64,000 nucleotides of DNA from Tetramitus jugosus (taxonomy: Eukaryota; Heterolobosea; Eutetramitea; Acrasida; Vahlkampfiidae): positions 124,001-188,000 of the forward strand of contig OW569353.1 in the NCBI GenBank assembly GCA_937625935.1, in the 5' to 3' direction. The translations under genes and the position numbers were made by a program. Each line of letters opens with the position of its first letter. Position 1 is the stretch's first letter. This document shows, piece after piece, positions 10,259 to 19,198 of the stretch. Under the pieces are notes generated by a model. The model made no database searches. It was not told the DNA's origin and saw nothing but the letters and a program-made list of their open reading frames with translations.

Positions 10259-10552
10259 GCTCGCACTGTACCAATCAACATGTGTATCATTGTTGTTATT
10301 CTTATTGTAATCACCGCAATGTGAAGAAAATTGTGTCTTATGATGATGACGATGATAATGATGATACAGATGAAAAATGGCTGTTTGACGCTGCTAGATT
10401 GGCAGAGGCTTTGCGATGCACAGTCGCTGTCGAAAAGCACTCACACATCCATTGTCATTATGATTATTTATATGAAATTGCAGGCAGTCCAATCGATTGT
10501 CGATCACACAATAATAAAATGCTAAAACCAAATTGTACAGTTGATCATGATG
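10259..10552. other. Convergent intergenic spacer
   Basis: This 294-base spacer lies between two converging stop codons. It contains a GATGAT-rich microsatellite near 10340-10375. No gene is supported; it probably holds both 3' ends. Confidence 0.4.
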
Positions 10553-13500
10553 TTACGTCAATTGTTCGTACTCGACCACAACACCATTGACGGACCTCAA
10601 GCCAGATTTCTTTGCTCGCTGGCTGTCACTCGTTGAAGAGGAGCCAATGGAATCTTCTTCCTCGTCTTCCATCTCATCGCCCAAGTCAAGATCGTGATCA
10701 TCTTTGTCCTCATGATCGTCAAGCATAGACGAGGCGACAACCTTTTTCTTCTGCTTCTCTTGCTCTGCGACCAGCAAGTGACCATACCGAGAGTGGATAT
10801 CCTCTCGGGCCAATAGACCGAGCACCAACTTTCTCCAATTCTTCCTGATGCGCAACTCCTTCTTCTTCTTCAATCGTTCGAGCTTGATGCGCTGATTCTG
10901 CACGTAGGCATCCTTCAACAAATCTTCATACTCACTGCATACGATAATACCTTCAATTTTGGGAACTGATCGTCTTGCATGCACCTCGAATCCTGTCATG
11001 GCTGGAGCATAATCAATTTTAAGCCTTCTTGCCACTTGGGCGATACCTCGAAGGTTGATGTGCACAGTTCCAGTAGGTAGCATTCTCTCATGCCATAAAT
11101 CTACTTGTCCTCTTTCATTCTTTGGAACCATTCCATCCTTGGCCACAGGGGGTTCATAAGCCTTAGTTTGCCACTCACCGTACAACTCACAGTTGGCACC
11201 AGAGCTGAGATGCGATGCTTTGACAACCTTGTAAGGTTTTTCTCCATCGAGAACTTGTCGACCCTCCTTCAACCATCGATCTTTACGATGGAGCGTGTGA
11301 ATATTGGACCTTGCATACACATTATGTTGACCACACTTGCCCAAAATAGGCGGATCAGGAGGATAGAGTGCCTCATACTTTGATATCCACTTCTCGATGC
11401 AGTAGAGAGGATGGGCCTTGTAGGCATCTTGGGTTTTTGGAATTTGTTTCAGCAAGTCATCCGTGATGGTCTTAATTTTCTCTTGCTCGTTTTCGATGAT
11501 GTTTCTTTCATATTCAGGCAAGGACCGATATTCTTCCTCCTTGTTAAAAGTGTTAACAAGGGTTTGGAACCAACCCGTGGATGACTCGAATTGTTGGTGA
11601 CCTGATATCGTGTCTTTTGGTCTTGTTACGAAGAAATTATAGGTGACGTCCCGAATGTATGAATTATTCTTTCCAAAGGCCAAAATAAACACAGGAAATT
11701 CACATATTCTGGTTGATACAGTGGGTTTGTCCTTGGATGAAGAGTTAGTAAACTTAAAGTTGTTCATAATCGATTGCATAAGGTCTTTTTGTTCATAAAG
11801 GTCATGGTCAATTCTGATCCATGTCTTCTGAGCGACCGAGTACATCTCAATCCAGATGTCATTATGATTGGTCGTAGTTGTTAATGATGCATTCGATAGT
11901 TCGAATGGGTTCTTAGATGGCGATTTTCTTTTCTTTTTCATCTTTTGTTCCTTAATGTATTGTTTCAGCTCCTCGTCTGATGACAATACTTCTTGTACTT
12001 CACCATCACTATCACTGTTCTTAGACTTTGAATTCTTTTTCGACCATCGACTGTGAGTTCCATCTCGATTGGAAGAGACACTCTCTCGTTTTCCTTTGCT
12101 TGACTTCGTGACTTCAATCTTCTTGTTCCACTCAAGTCGTTTCAAGAACTGGTAGGGATCAATGACCGATACTTGACGACAGCTGACACCCAAGCACCGA
12201 AACATGGATAGAAATACGATAAAGGAATCGCTGTCTCTTAATTTTCTGTCCTGAATTGCTCGAACTAACTTGCTTTCATTCGTTGTGAGAACAAGGTTAT
12301 TCATATATGAAATACCTGCTTTGCGGTAGTCATCTGCCTCAACTTCCGGTGTTTCAATCTTGAACGTAGTCTGAAACCACTTCACCAGCGATTGAACGAG
12401 AGTGATATCACTCGTTGGAGTCACACTTTTGTTTTTACCTTTTGAGGTCAACCGTGAGGTCCGAGAAGTAGGGCGTTTTTCTTGCCGTGCGTTCTTCTTA
12501 TTGTCCACTTCACCGACCTCCTCTGATTCTCGATAACTACTTGTCATCTTAAGAATATTATCAGGTATCATGGAAAACAACAACCCCTGTATCAATTGAC
12601 TGTCTGCCAACCTGTTTCTTCTTTCATTGTAACAAAAGAAGACAGATAGCAAAGTTTTGAAGGAATCCAAGTCGGACTGCTTTTCATACTTTGTTTTCCT
12701 CTTGACTGATTGATCAATGTTGCTTTTCCTCTTCTTCTTTTCATTGTCTTGACTCTCAGTCGTATCTGATGGCTGTTTGTCGTTTTGCGAGTGACTCGCT
12801 GGTGGAACCGACATGAGCGATGATGTAGACACAGTTGGTTGATTGTATAAATCTAAAACTTGTTCCTCGTCTTCTTCTTGCTCTTGTTGCTCTTCATTCA
12901 CGAATCCTATCATATTATCATCGAGACCATACTGAGTTTCATCATCCATTGCAGATTCAAACTCTTCATCATCGTTGGCATCCATCATGACATCGTGGAG
13001 AGAAGAAGAAACAGATGAATTAGTCAAGGAAACAGATTCAAACTCTTCATCATCGTTATTCTCATCATCCATATCTTTGGATGCTGTTTGTTCTATTGTT
13101 ACACTTGAGCTACTACCAGAATCAATCTTGGCCAACAAAGCTCCTTGCTGCTGTTGTTGATTCTGTGCATTCTGAATATTCTCCTCCATTTCCCGTATTT
13201 GATTCATATCATTCACCAACTTACTCTTTGTCTTGATTTGTGCCTTCTTTGACTTTCTATCCTTGGATTTCTGTACAGTTTTCGCAATGATATCCGTACT
13301 CTTTTGTGTGAGATCACTCACAGTGAATCCATCATCTTCTTCTTCATGTTCAGTGTACACGAGGGACTTTAAGAATCTTTGTTTCTCTTCTTCATAAGTT
13401 TGTTCTTCTTCTTCTGAAGGCTCCACTTGTTCCATTTCTACTTCAGCTTGTTGTTGTGGCTCTACTGCTGGAGCTGTGCTTGAGCTGTTGAGTTTAATCT

Positions 13501-13570
13501 TTTTGGGAGAGGGTTGTTGTTCTGCTGTTGACGCATCATGTTCATTCTTTCCACTGTTCAGTCTCTTCAT
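10553..13570 (-). CDS. XPC: XPC/Rad4 DNA damage recognition protein
   Basis: From the ATG at 13570 the protein has 1005 residues. The frame remains open upstream but that part contains Trp/Cys-rich junk and overlaps the divergent AATF start. Residues 1-400 are acidic and disordered with Lys-rich nuclear signals. Residues about 440-700 hold the transglutaminase-like fold (FIVFLSMFRCLGVSCRQV; NDIWIEMYSVAQKTWIRIDH). The three beta-hairpin domains follow: BHD1 from about 713 (HPLYCIEKWISKYEALYP), BHD2 with RKDRWLKEGRQV, and BHD3 with LPTGTVHINLRGIAQVARRL and GFEVHARRS. XPC/Rad4 finds helix-distorting lesions and starts global-genome nucleotide excision repair together with Rad23 and centrin, then recruits TFIIH. 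The transglutaminase fold is normally inactive. The tail is Lys- and Asp/Glu-rich. Confidence 0.93.
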   Translation of the reverse strand: MKRLNSGKNEHDASTAEQQPSPKKIKLNSSSTAPAVEPQQQAEVEMEQVEPSEEEEQTYEEEKQRFLKSLVYTEHEEEDDGFTVSDLTQKSTDIIAKTVQKSKDRKSKKAQIKTKSKLVNDMNQIREMEENIQNAQNQQQQQGALLAKIDSGSSSSVTIEQTASKDMDDENNDDEEFESVSLTNSSVSSSLHDVMMDANDDEEFESAMDDETQYGLDDNMIGFVNEEQQEQEEDEEQVLDLYNQPTVSTSSLMSVPPASHSQNDKQPSDTTESQDNEKKKRKSNIDQSVKRKTKYEKQSDLDSFKTLLSVFFCYNERRNRLADSQLIQGLLFSMIPDNILKMTSSYRESEEVGEVDNKKNARQEKRPTSRTSRLTSKGKNKSVTPTSDITLVQSLVKWFQTTFKIETPEVEADDYRKAGISYMNNLVLTTNESKLVRAIQDRKLRDSDSFIVFLSMFRCLGVSCRQVSVIDPYQFLKRLEWNKKIEVTKSSKGKRESVSSNRDGTHSRWSKKNSKSKNSDSDGEVQEVLSSDEELKQYIKEQKMKKKRKSPSKNPFELSNASLTTTTNHNDIWIEMYSVAQKTWIRIDHDLYEQKDLMQSIMNNFKFTNSSSKDKPTVSTRICEFPVFILAFGKNNSYIRDVTYNFFVTRPKDTISGHQQFESSTGWFQTLVNTFNKEEEYRSLPEYERNIIENEQEKIKTITDDLLKQIPKTQDAYKAHPLYCIEKWISKYEALYPPDPPILGKCGQHNVYARSNIHTLHRKDRWLKEGRQVLDGEKPYKVVKASHLSSGANCELYGEWQTKAYEPPVAKDGMVPKNERGQVDLWHERMLPTGTVHINLRGIAQVARRLKIDYAPAMTGFEVHARRSVPKIEGIIVCSEYEDLLKDAYVQNQRIKLERLKKKKELRIRKNWRKLVLGLLAREDIHSRYGHLLVAEQEKQKKKVVASSMLDDHEDKDDHDLDLGDEMEDEEEDSIGSSSTSDSQRAKKSGLRSVNGVVVEYEQLT

Positions 13571-13805
13571 GTCTCCCCAACAAGTTGTTTTCTTAAGCTT
13601 ATTCTGCTTTTGTGCGCTTTGTTGGAAGAGAGGATCGACTTCCAGCGAACGATAGAACTCTTCATTTTTGCCGCTCAATGAATCCGTGCAATGTTCAACG
13701 AAAAATTCCACACAAACAACACGGTTTTCACCGATAAGCAACAAAATTGCCAGGAAAGACCACCAATAACACCACCACCACCAACAACAACAAACTTTTT
13801 CCCCA

Positions 13806-15407
13806 ATGGTGACCAAAACCAAAAAACAATTGTTCAATGAAATATTTGACAGCACCAACAAGAGTGATGACTATGACCCAGAAGACATTGACTCTTTCGA
13901 TTCCAACAACAACAACAACAACAATAGCAAACAATCACTAATCATTGATGAAGAACAAGACAATAAAATCATTTCGCGAAAATCCGCACTTAGGACCAAA
14001 GCTCAACTCGACGAAGCACTCACCACTGGAAAATACTCTGGTCACAGTGTTCGTCGCTCTGATCTCTTTTCACACACTACTGAAAATGAATTTGAAGCTC
14101 TTCAATCTAGTGATTACATGGATGATATCAAGAGAGCAAAATTGGATTTGGCCATGGAGAGAGAAGGTTTTACTCAAATGGATGATGATGATGCAAGTGA
14201 TAGTGATGATGATGATGCATCAAGAAAACTCAAGTCTCATTTGAGTCAGTTGGCAGTAGACAGTAAGAGTGTAATGGAGAGTATACAAAAGGATCGAATG
14301 AAACAAAAGATTCATGCTCAATCTGTTCTTCATCAAAAAACAATTTATAATCAATTGTTGAAGACGAGAATTTTGTTGCAAAAGCCATTGGTTGTCGCGA
14401 ATCAGTTGCCACAGGGTGATTTATTGTTGAATTATTTGGATCAAACTTCAAACGATGATGAAAATGATGAAAATGAAGAGAGTGTTTCAAGTGAGAAGAA
14501 ACGTGTCATGTGTTCCGAAGTGAGAAGTGAATTGTTTCATTTGTTGTGTGATATGCTCGATATGCAGAGTCAATTGTTGACATCAAACGAAAAGTGTCTC
14601 AATCAAGAATATAGAAGAACAAGCGACGATAGCGAAGATGACGAAGATGAAGAAGCAACAGAAAATACAAGAACAAAGAAAAAGTCTGTCGTGTCTGGTG
14701 AAACACTGTTGAATCTGAGAGAGGCCAAGAGACAAAAATTGGACAAGAGTGGTGCAGTTGCCAAGAAGAACAATAGTAGCAATGATTTCATGGATGATGT
14801 GTGGCAAGTGGTCAACGAGTCCTATGAAATGTATTCGAATTATCGTGAGGAGTCATTGGACAAGTGGAACAGAAAAACGAGAATGCAATCTGCGTTGAAC
14901 TCGAAACAGTTCAAGACGATGAATATGGATATTGTGTCACAGGTCAAGAGCGCAATGAATGACGATAGAATGAAACAGAGAGCACATGTGAAGCGATTCC
15001 CTGAGAAGATTCTCGGTAAGAGAACAAGAGTTGTGAATAGTGATGATGAAGACGACGAAGAGGAGATTGTGCCAGATAGTGAGGAAGAAGTGATTGATGA
15101 GGAGATTTTTGATGACAAGGACTTTTATCAGACAATGCTCAGAGATTTGATCCAAGATGTGGGATCTGCAATTGACAAGTCAGGATCTGCGAGCATGATG
15201 TCCGCCATTCAGAAAGCCAGCAAGACAAAGAACAGAAAGGAACCTGTTGGAAAAACGAAAGATCGGTCAATTGTTTACAATGTTCACGAGAAACTAGTCA
15301 GTTTTATGGCTCCAGTTGAATCTGAAATACCAAAATCAGCTGAGACTCTTTTCCTCAATTTGTTTGGTGGAGGCACAGTTGTCATCGATGATGAAGACGA
15401 AGACTAA
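13806..15407 (+). CDS. AATF: AATF/Bfr2-type ribosome biogenesis factor
   Basis: The protein has 533 residues from ATG 13806. An acidic N-terminus (SDDYDPEDIDSFDS) leads into a conserved stretch with the SGHSVRRSDLF-type motif. The AATF/Che-1 helical region spans about 150-360 and contains KTRILLQKPLVVANQLP. The C-terminal TRAUB domain spans about 430-525, with DDKDFYQTMLRDLIQ and NVHEKLVSFMAPVE before a FLNLFG ending. Bfr2/AATF acts in the nucleolus within the small-subunit processome; in animals it also affects RNA polymerase II and apoptosis. Acidic Asp/Glu tracts are scattered through the sequence, as in homologues. The gene is head-to-head with XPC across about 235 bp. Confidence 0.9.
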   Translation: MVTKTKKQLFNEIFDSTNKSDDYDPEDIDSFDSNNNNNNNSKQSLIIDEEQDNKIISRKSALRTKAQLDEALTTGKYSGHSVRRSDLFSHTTENEFEALQSSDYMDDIKRAKLDLAMEREGFTQMDDDDASDSDDDDASRKLKSHLSQLAVDSKSVMESIQKDRMKQKIHAQSVLHQKTIYNQLLKTRILLQKPLVVANQLPQGDLLLNYLDQTSNDDENDENEESVSSEKKRVMCSEVRSELFHLLCDMLDMQSQLLTSNEKCLNQEYRRTSDDSEDDEDEEATENTRTKKKSVVSGETLLNLREAKRQKLDKSGAVAKKNNSSNDFMDDVWQVVNESYEMYSNYREESLDKWNRKTRMQSALNSKQFKTMNMDIVSQVKSAMNDDRMKQRAHVKRFPEKILGKRTRVVNSDDEDDEEEIVPDSEEEVIDEEIFDDKDFYQTMLRDLIQDVGSAIDKSGSASMMSAIQKASKTKNRKEPVGKTKDRSIVYNVHEKLVSFMAPVESEIPKSAETLFLNLFGGGTVVIDDEDED

Positions 15408-15473
15408 GGTTTTTATTGCCTAGAAGTAGGCATTAATAAATTAAAGGTGCGATAAATTAATAATGTGGTTGAG

Positions 15474-17645
15474 CTACTGTGTACGTGTCTTGGAGGTTAC
15501 CTTGACTCTTTTGTTCTCTCTGATTTCGTTCCAGTATTGAATCTCTTCGGAACTGTGAGCATAAGCACATGCATGAGGCTTTCTTCCGTGATCCTTGTAA
15601 CTCGGGTGGCTCGAGCCAGCATGTTTGCACATGCTAGCCTTCCAGTTCGGTTTCATTTCAATAATTGCTTCTGCCAAACTGATTCCAGTTTTAGTTGAGA
15701 ATTCAACTCCTGACCTGAAGTTCATTTTCCCTTGCTGTATTGCAGATATGGTTTCTCTCAACTGTGAGTCGGTATACAACTGCTTTGCGACCATGGGCTG
15801 AAATATCTCATCCTCGGTTGATGCATTGCTAAGTGGAGAGGAATTGTTCGATGAAGGAGCAGAAGTATTGGAACGAATCTGCTTCTTTGTCACTTTTGAT
15901 TGTTGAGGGACTGGATCACTTGCCATGGCACTCGACAACCAAGAGGAATCAACTGCAGATATGAGTCTTGCATTATTGTATGCCTGTTTGAGTGAAAATA
16001 TTGTTCTTATGTCGTACTTGTACGTGGGCTTCTCGGGATCCAGTGACTCATTTTTTAAACCGAGAACCAAGGCACAATCAACTCTCTCTGAATTTTGATA
16101 ATCTAGGTTGATAGGCAACATCAATTGCATTTCCGCTTTTCCTGAATGTCTGGCAAAGAATGGTACAGCTAACCTTCTGTTTCTCTGTGCTTGAACTACG
16201 GAGAGCTTCAAACCAGATTCGAGTCTTCTTAAGAAAGAGTCTCTGTCTCTCTCTAACTCCTCAAATCCACCACATCTCTCTATATGTTCAAACAAGTGTT
16301 CTTGATCACTATTATGCCAATCGATTTGTAACTTAGGATCAAACTGAAACACTTCCACGGGAGCACCTTCAAAGTAATTATTGATTGTTGGAAGCTCATC
16401 ACTGGGCACAAGAGGAACATTAAGATCTGCGATTTTGATTGTATGACCTTCATCTTGTGGAGGATGAATTCTCATGACAATCTCAGAAAATTGTTGTCCC
16501 AGCGAGCTCTCGAACCTCTTACGTTGTGAGAATTCAGCTCTTGATGAGAACCACTTCAAATGCCAGCGAATAGAAGGTATTTGTACGATGTTGGTCTCAT
16601 ACGGCAGATAGGGAATCATGATACCATAAATATCTTGTGCTGCGCTTGTTACTAAGCCAGTATTCCATATTAAAATGCAGGCAGCCATTGTTCGATCCGA
16701 GCTTAATAGAGGTGGACACCACGAGTCTAACTTGTTCTTATCCGTTGGACTCAAACCCTCAACTTCATCAAGTATTTCTCTTTCTTCGACATGATAGTCT
16801 TCTGTTGCACGAACATAAGGAATCCAGAGTCCCAACACCTTATTCTCTTCTGTACACCTTCGGAATGTGTGATCCAGATAGGAGATCAGCACTTCATTAC
16901 CTGGTCCCCAATTCTCTCCTCTTGCTTTCCTAGTCAACTGGGATATCTGCTCAAAGCATTGGTCATATTTGACCAGACCAATGGTCTTCTTGGTATGACT
17001 CCAGAGAGAACATCGATTCAATGGACCTGGAGGTACGTAGCTCCACTCAGACTCTTTCATGGGTTCATATACCGCACATGATTCCTCTACTTGATCAACA
17101 GAAGATTCCTGTGCGATTGTTGCTTCCACACTTGTACCGCTTTGCTTCAACAACTGCTGAATGTGAAGCGCCACTTTTTTAGAGCTTGCAGTTGATTCAT
17201 TGACACAACAATAATCAAACAGAACACTAAATTGTTGCTTCTCCCTGATATAAGCAGCAGATTGACACAGTAATGTCGCATACTTTTGATCATTGATTGG
17301 TTCATGATCAGTCATGGCATTCATGGTTTCAGTCACACTGACGACGTTTCTGAGGAAAGCTCTCAGATCTCTCCTCGAGAAGAATGGCAGTAGATTCAGT
17401 GCATAGAGCACAACAAGAAGATCAAACAGCTGCACAGGTCTTCCCTGATGAGGTTTTTCACTCAGACACTCCACCAGATCACAGATTTCCTTCTCTGTTG
17501 CATGAAAGCAATGATGAGGCAAGTTGATCAAGGACGAGTAAACATCAGACACGTCCTGGGCGAATTCGCCATAATTTTTGTTGAGCGCCATCCCCTTAAG
17601 GGACCTTACAACATCTCCGTCGTTGTTTGCTTTCAAACTTTTCAT
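15474..17645 (-). CDS. DUF3825-like protein with a partial CCCH-like C-terminus
   Basis: The protein has 723 residues from ATG 17645. The N-terminal 200 residues are helical and unassigned. A central region from about 320 carries LIWNTGLVTSAAQDIYG, and near 540 TIFSLKQAYNNARLISA is followed by WL. The paired NTGL and AYNNARL blocks are the hallmarks I associate with DUF3825, a domain of unknown function found in bacteria and eukaryotes. The C-terminus near 675-700 (MCKHAGSSHPSYKD, then HACAYAH) looks like half of a CCCH zinc finger: a terminal C-x3-H and one upstream Cys-x-His, but not the full three Cys. RNA binding is an inference from that fragment and from the domain's known company. No start or splicing doubt arises. 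Confidence 0.6.
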   Translation of the reverse strand: MKSLKANNDGDVVRSLKGMALNKNYGEFAQDVSDVYSSLINLPHHCFHATEKEICDLVECLSEKPHQGRPVQLFDLLVVLYALNLLPFFSRRDLRAFLRNVVSVTETMNAMTDHEPINDQKYATLLCQSAAYIREKQQFSVLFDYCCVNESTASSKKVALHIQQLLKQSGTSVEATIAQESSVDQVEESCAVYEPMKESEWSYVPPGPLNRCSLWSHTKKTIGLVKYDQCFEQISQLTRKARGENWGPGNEVLISYLDHTFRRCTEENKVLGLWIPYVRATEDYHVEEREILDEVEGLSPTDKNKLDSWCPPLLSSDRTMAACILIWNTGLVTSAAQDIYGIMIPYLPYETNIVQIPSIRWHLKWFSSRAEFSQRKRFESSLGQQFSEIVMRIHPPQDEGHTIKIADLNVPLVPSDELPTINNYFEGAPVEVFQFDPKLQIDWHNSDQEHLFEHIERCGGFEELERDRDSFLRRLESGLKLSVVQAQRNRRLAVPFFARHSGKAEMQLMLPINLDYQNSERVDCALVLGLKNESLDPEKPTYKYDIRTIFSLKQAYNNARLISAVDSSWLSSAMASDPVPQQSKVTKKQIRSNTSAPSSNNSSPLSNASTEDEIFQPMVAKQLYTDSQLRETISAIQQGKMNFRSGVEFSTKTGISLAEAIIEMKPNWKASMCKHAGSSHPSYKDHGRKPHACAYAHSSEEIQYWNEIRENKRVKVTSKTRTQ

Positions 17646-17824
17646 TTTCCTGTTTGGACGAAAATGAAATGTGAAGAATGTCCGCCCTTATTCCTGCAGC
17701 AGATTGGAAGCTTCGGCCGGGAACTTGAAGCAAGGAAATTTTTGACCCCAGGCAAAATTGTCACCCTTTTTCTTCAAAACATATCACACTATCACCCAAA
17801 GCTAAACAAACACACATTGCAATA

Positions 17825-19104
17825 ATGAGAAGAATTGTTTTGTTGACAGTCGCCCTTTTGGCTGTATTGTTGCTCACCATGAGTGTCAACGCAAAGAAGG
17901 TTAATCGTCGTTCCTTATTGAAGAATTTGTCAGCAAAGAAGAGCTTGCTTGAGCAATGTTCTGACTCTTGTGTTGGCAAGTCTGGCAGAAGCATTGTTCA
18001 ATGCTTGATTGCGTAAGTATCATACTCACTGATGTTTCCTAGGATTTTTCTTGTTGGCTCTTTTTTTTTTCATGTCAGATCGCTTACAATATCGCTCACA
18101 CCCACATACTTTACAACAGTTGCAAGAAGAACAAGCAAATCAAGAAGGCAACCAAGGTTGAAGAACAAGCTGACTATTTCTTCAGACCAAGTTCCTCTCA
18201 CCGTAGAAGCAGCTCTCATAGAAGCTCTCACCCAAGAAGCAGCTCTCACAGAAGTTCTCATCCAAGAAGCTCATCCTTCTTTGCTGATTCCTACTATCCA
18301 AGCAGCTCTTATGTGCCATCCAGCTCTTCTTTCTTTGCTGACTCTTGGTCAAGCTCTTCTCACAGAAGAAGCAGCTCCCACAGAAGTTCTCACAGAAGCT
18401 CCCATAGAAGCTCTCACCCAAGAAGCTCCTCTTCCTTCTTTGCTGACTCCTGGCCAAGCTCCCACGTGAGACCTTCCTCTTCCCACAGAAGAAGCAGCTC
18501 TCATAGAAGCTCCCACAGAAGTTCTCACCCAAGAAGCAGCTCCTCCTTCTTTGCTGATTCATGGCCAAGTTCCTCCAGATACTATCCATCCAGCTCTCAC
18601 AGAAGCAGCTCTCATCCAAGAAGCTCTTCTTTCTTTGCTGATTCATACTATCCAAGCAGCTCCTATGTTCCATCTAGCTCATACTATGCTCAGAGACCAA
18701 GATTCTTCAGAAGAATGTTGAACGATGTCCAATATTTCTTCGGAAGAGGTTCTTCTCACCCATATTATCCATCTTCCTCGGTTCATCCAAGCAGCTCTCA
18801 CAGAAGCTCATCCTTCTTTGCTGACTCTTACTATCCAAGTAGCTCTCACAGAAGCTCCCACCCAAGAAGCAGCTCTTTCTGGCCAAGCTCCTCCCATGTG
18901 AGACCTTCCTCAAGAAGCTCTTTCTTTGCCGATTCTTACTATCCAAGCAGCTCTCACAGAAGCTCTCACCCAAGAAGCTCTCATCACAGAAGCTCCTTCT
19001 ATGCTGATAAGGCTAAGGTCTTTGCTCAACAGAAGCTCAAGAAGCACTTGAAGCCAATCAACAAGCAATACTTGAAGAAGAAGATTATGGCTGCTCAAGC
19101 TTAA
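17825..19104 (+). CDS. Secreted Ser/His/Tyr-rich tandem repeat protein, two exons
   Basis: The model joins 17825-18012 and 18120-19104 across a 107-nt intron (GTAAGT donor, ACAACAG acceptor), giving 390 residues. Residues 1-24 are a clear signal peptide: MRR, a long Leu/Val/Ala core, then SVNA before KK. A short Cys-bearing segment follows (EQCSDSCVGK, IVQCLIACKK), enough for two disulfides. The rest is repeats combining SSFFADSYYPSSS, SHRSSHPRSSS and variants with W or V, from about 18180 to 19015. The C-terminus is Lys-rich (KLKKHLKPINKQYLKKK). It should enter the secretory pathway. A role in cyst wall, adhesion or metal binding is possible from the Ser/His/Tyr content but is speculation. 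I know of no named family that matches. Confidence 0.75.
18180..19015 (+). repeat. Degenerate tandem repeats inside the secreted protein gene
   Basis: The DNA unit encodes blocks such as SHRSS, SHPRSSS and FFADSYYPSSS repeated with high nucleotide similarity (CACAGAAGCTCTCACCCAAGA-like stretches recur). Unit length varies, suggesting slippage or unequal crossing-over rather than a fixed array. Confidence 0.75.
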
Positions 19105-19198
19105 ACATTTGGAATAAATGATACGCTATGAGAATGTCTTGCTCTCCCTTTTGTGTGACAAATTTTTTTGTGGAAGAGTTTGACTGGATGAAGTTGGT

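Noticed and set aside
18182-18673. 163-codon minus-strand frame inside the Ser/His repeat gene
   Set aside because: Shadow of a repetitive gene; Cys/Ser-rich text arises from the reverse complement of the repeats.
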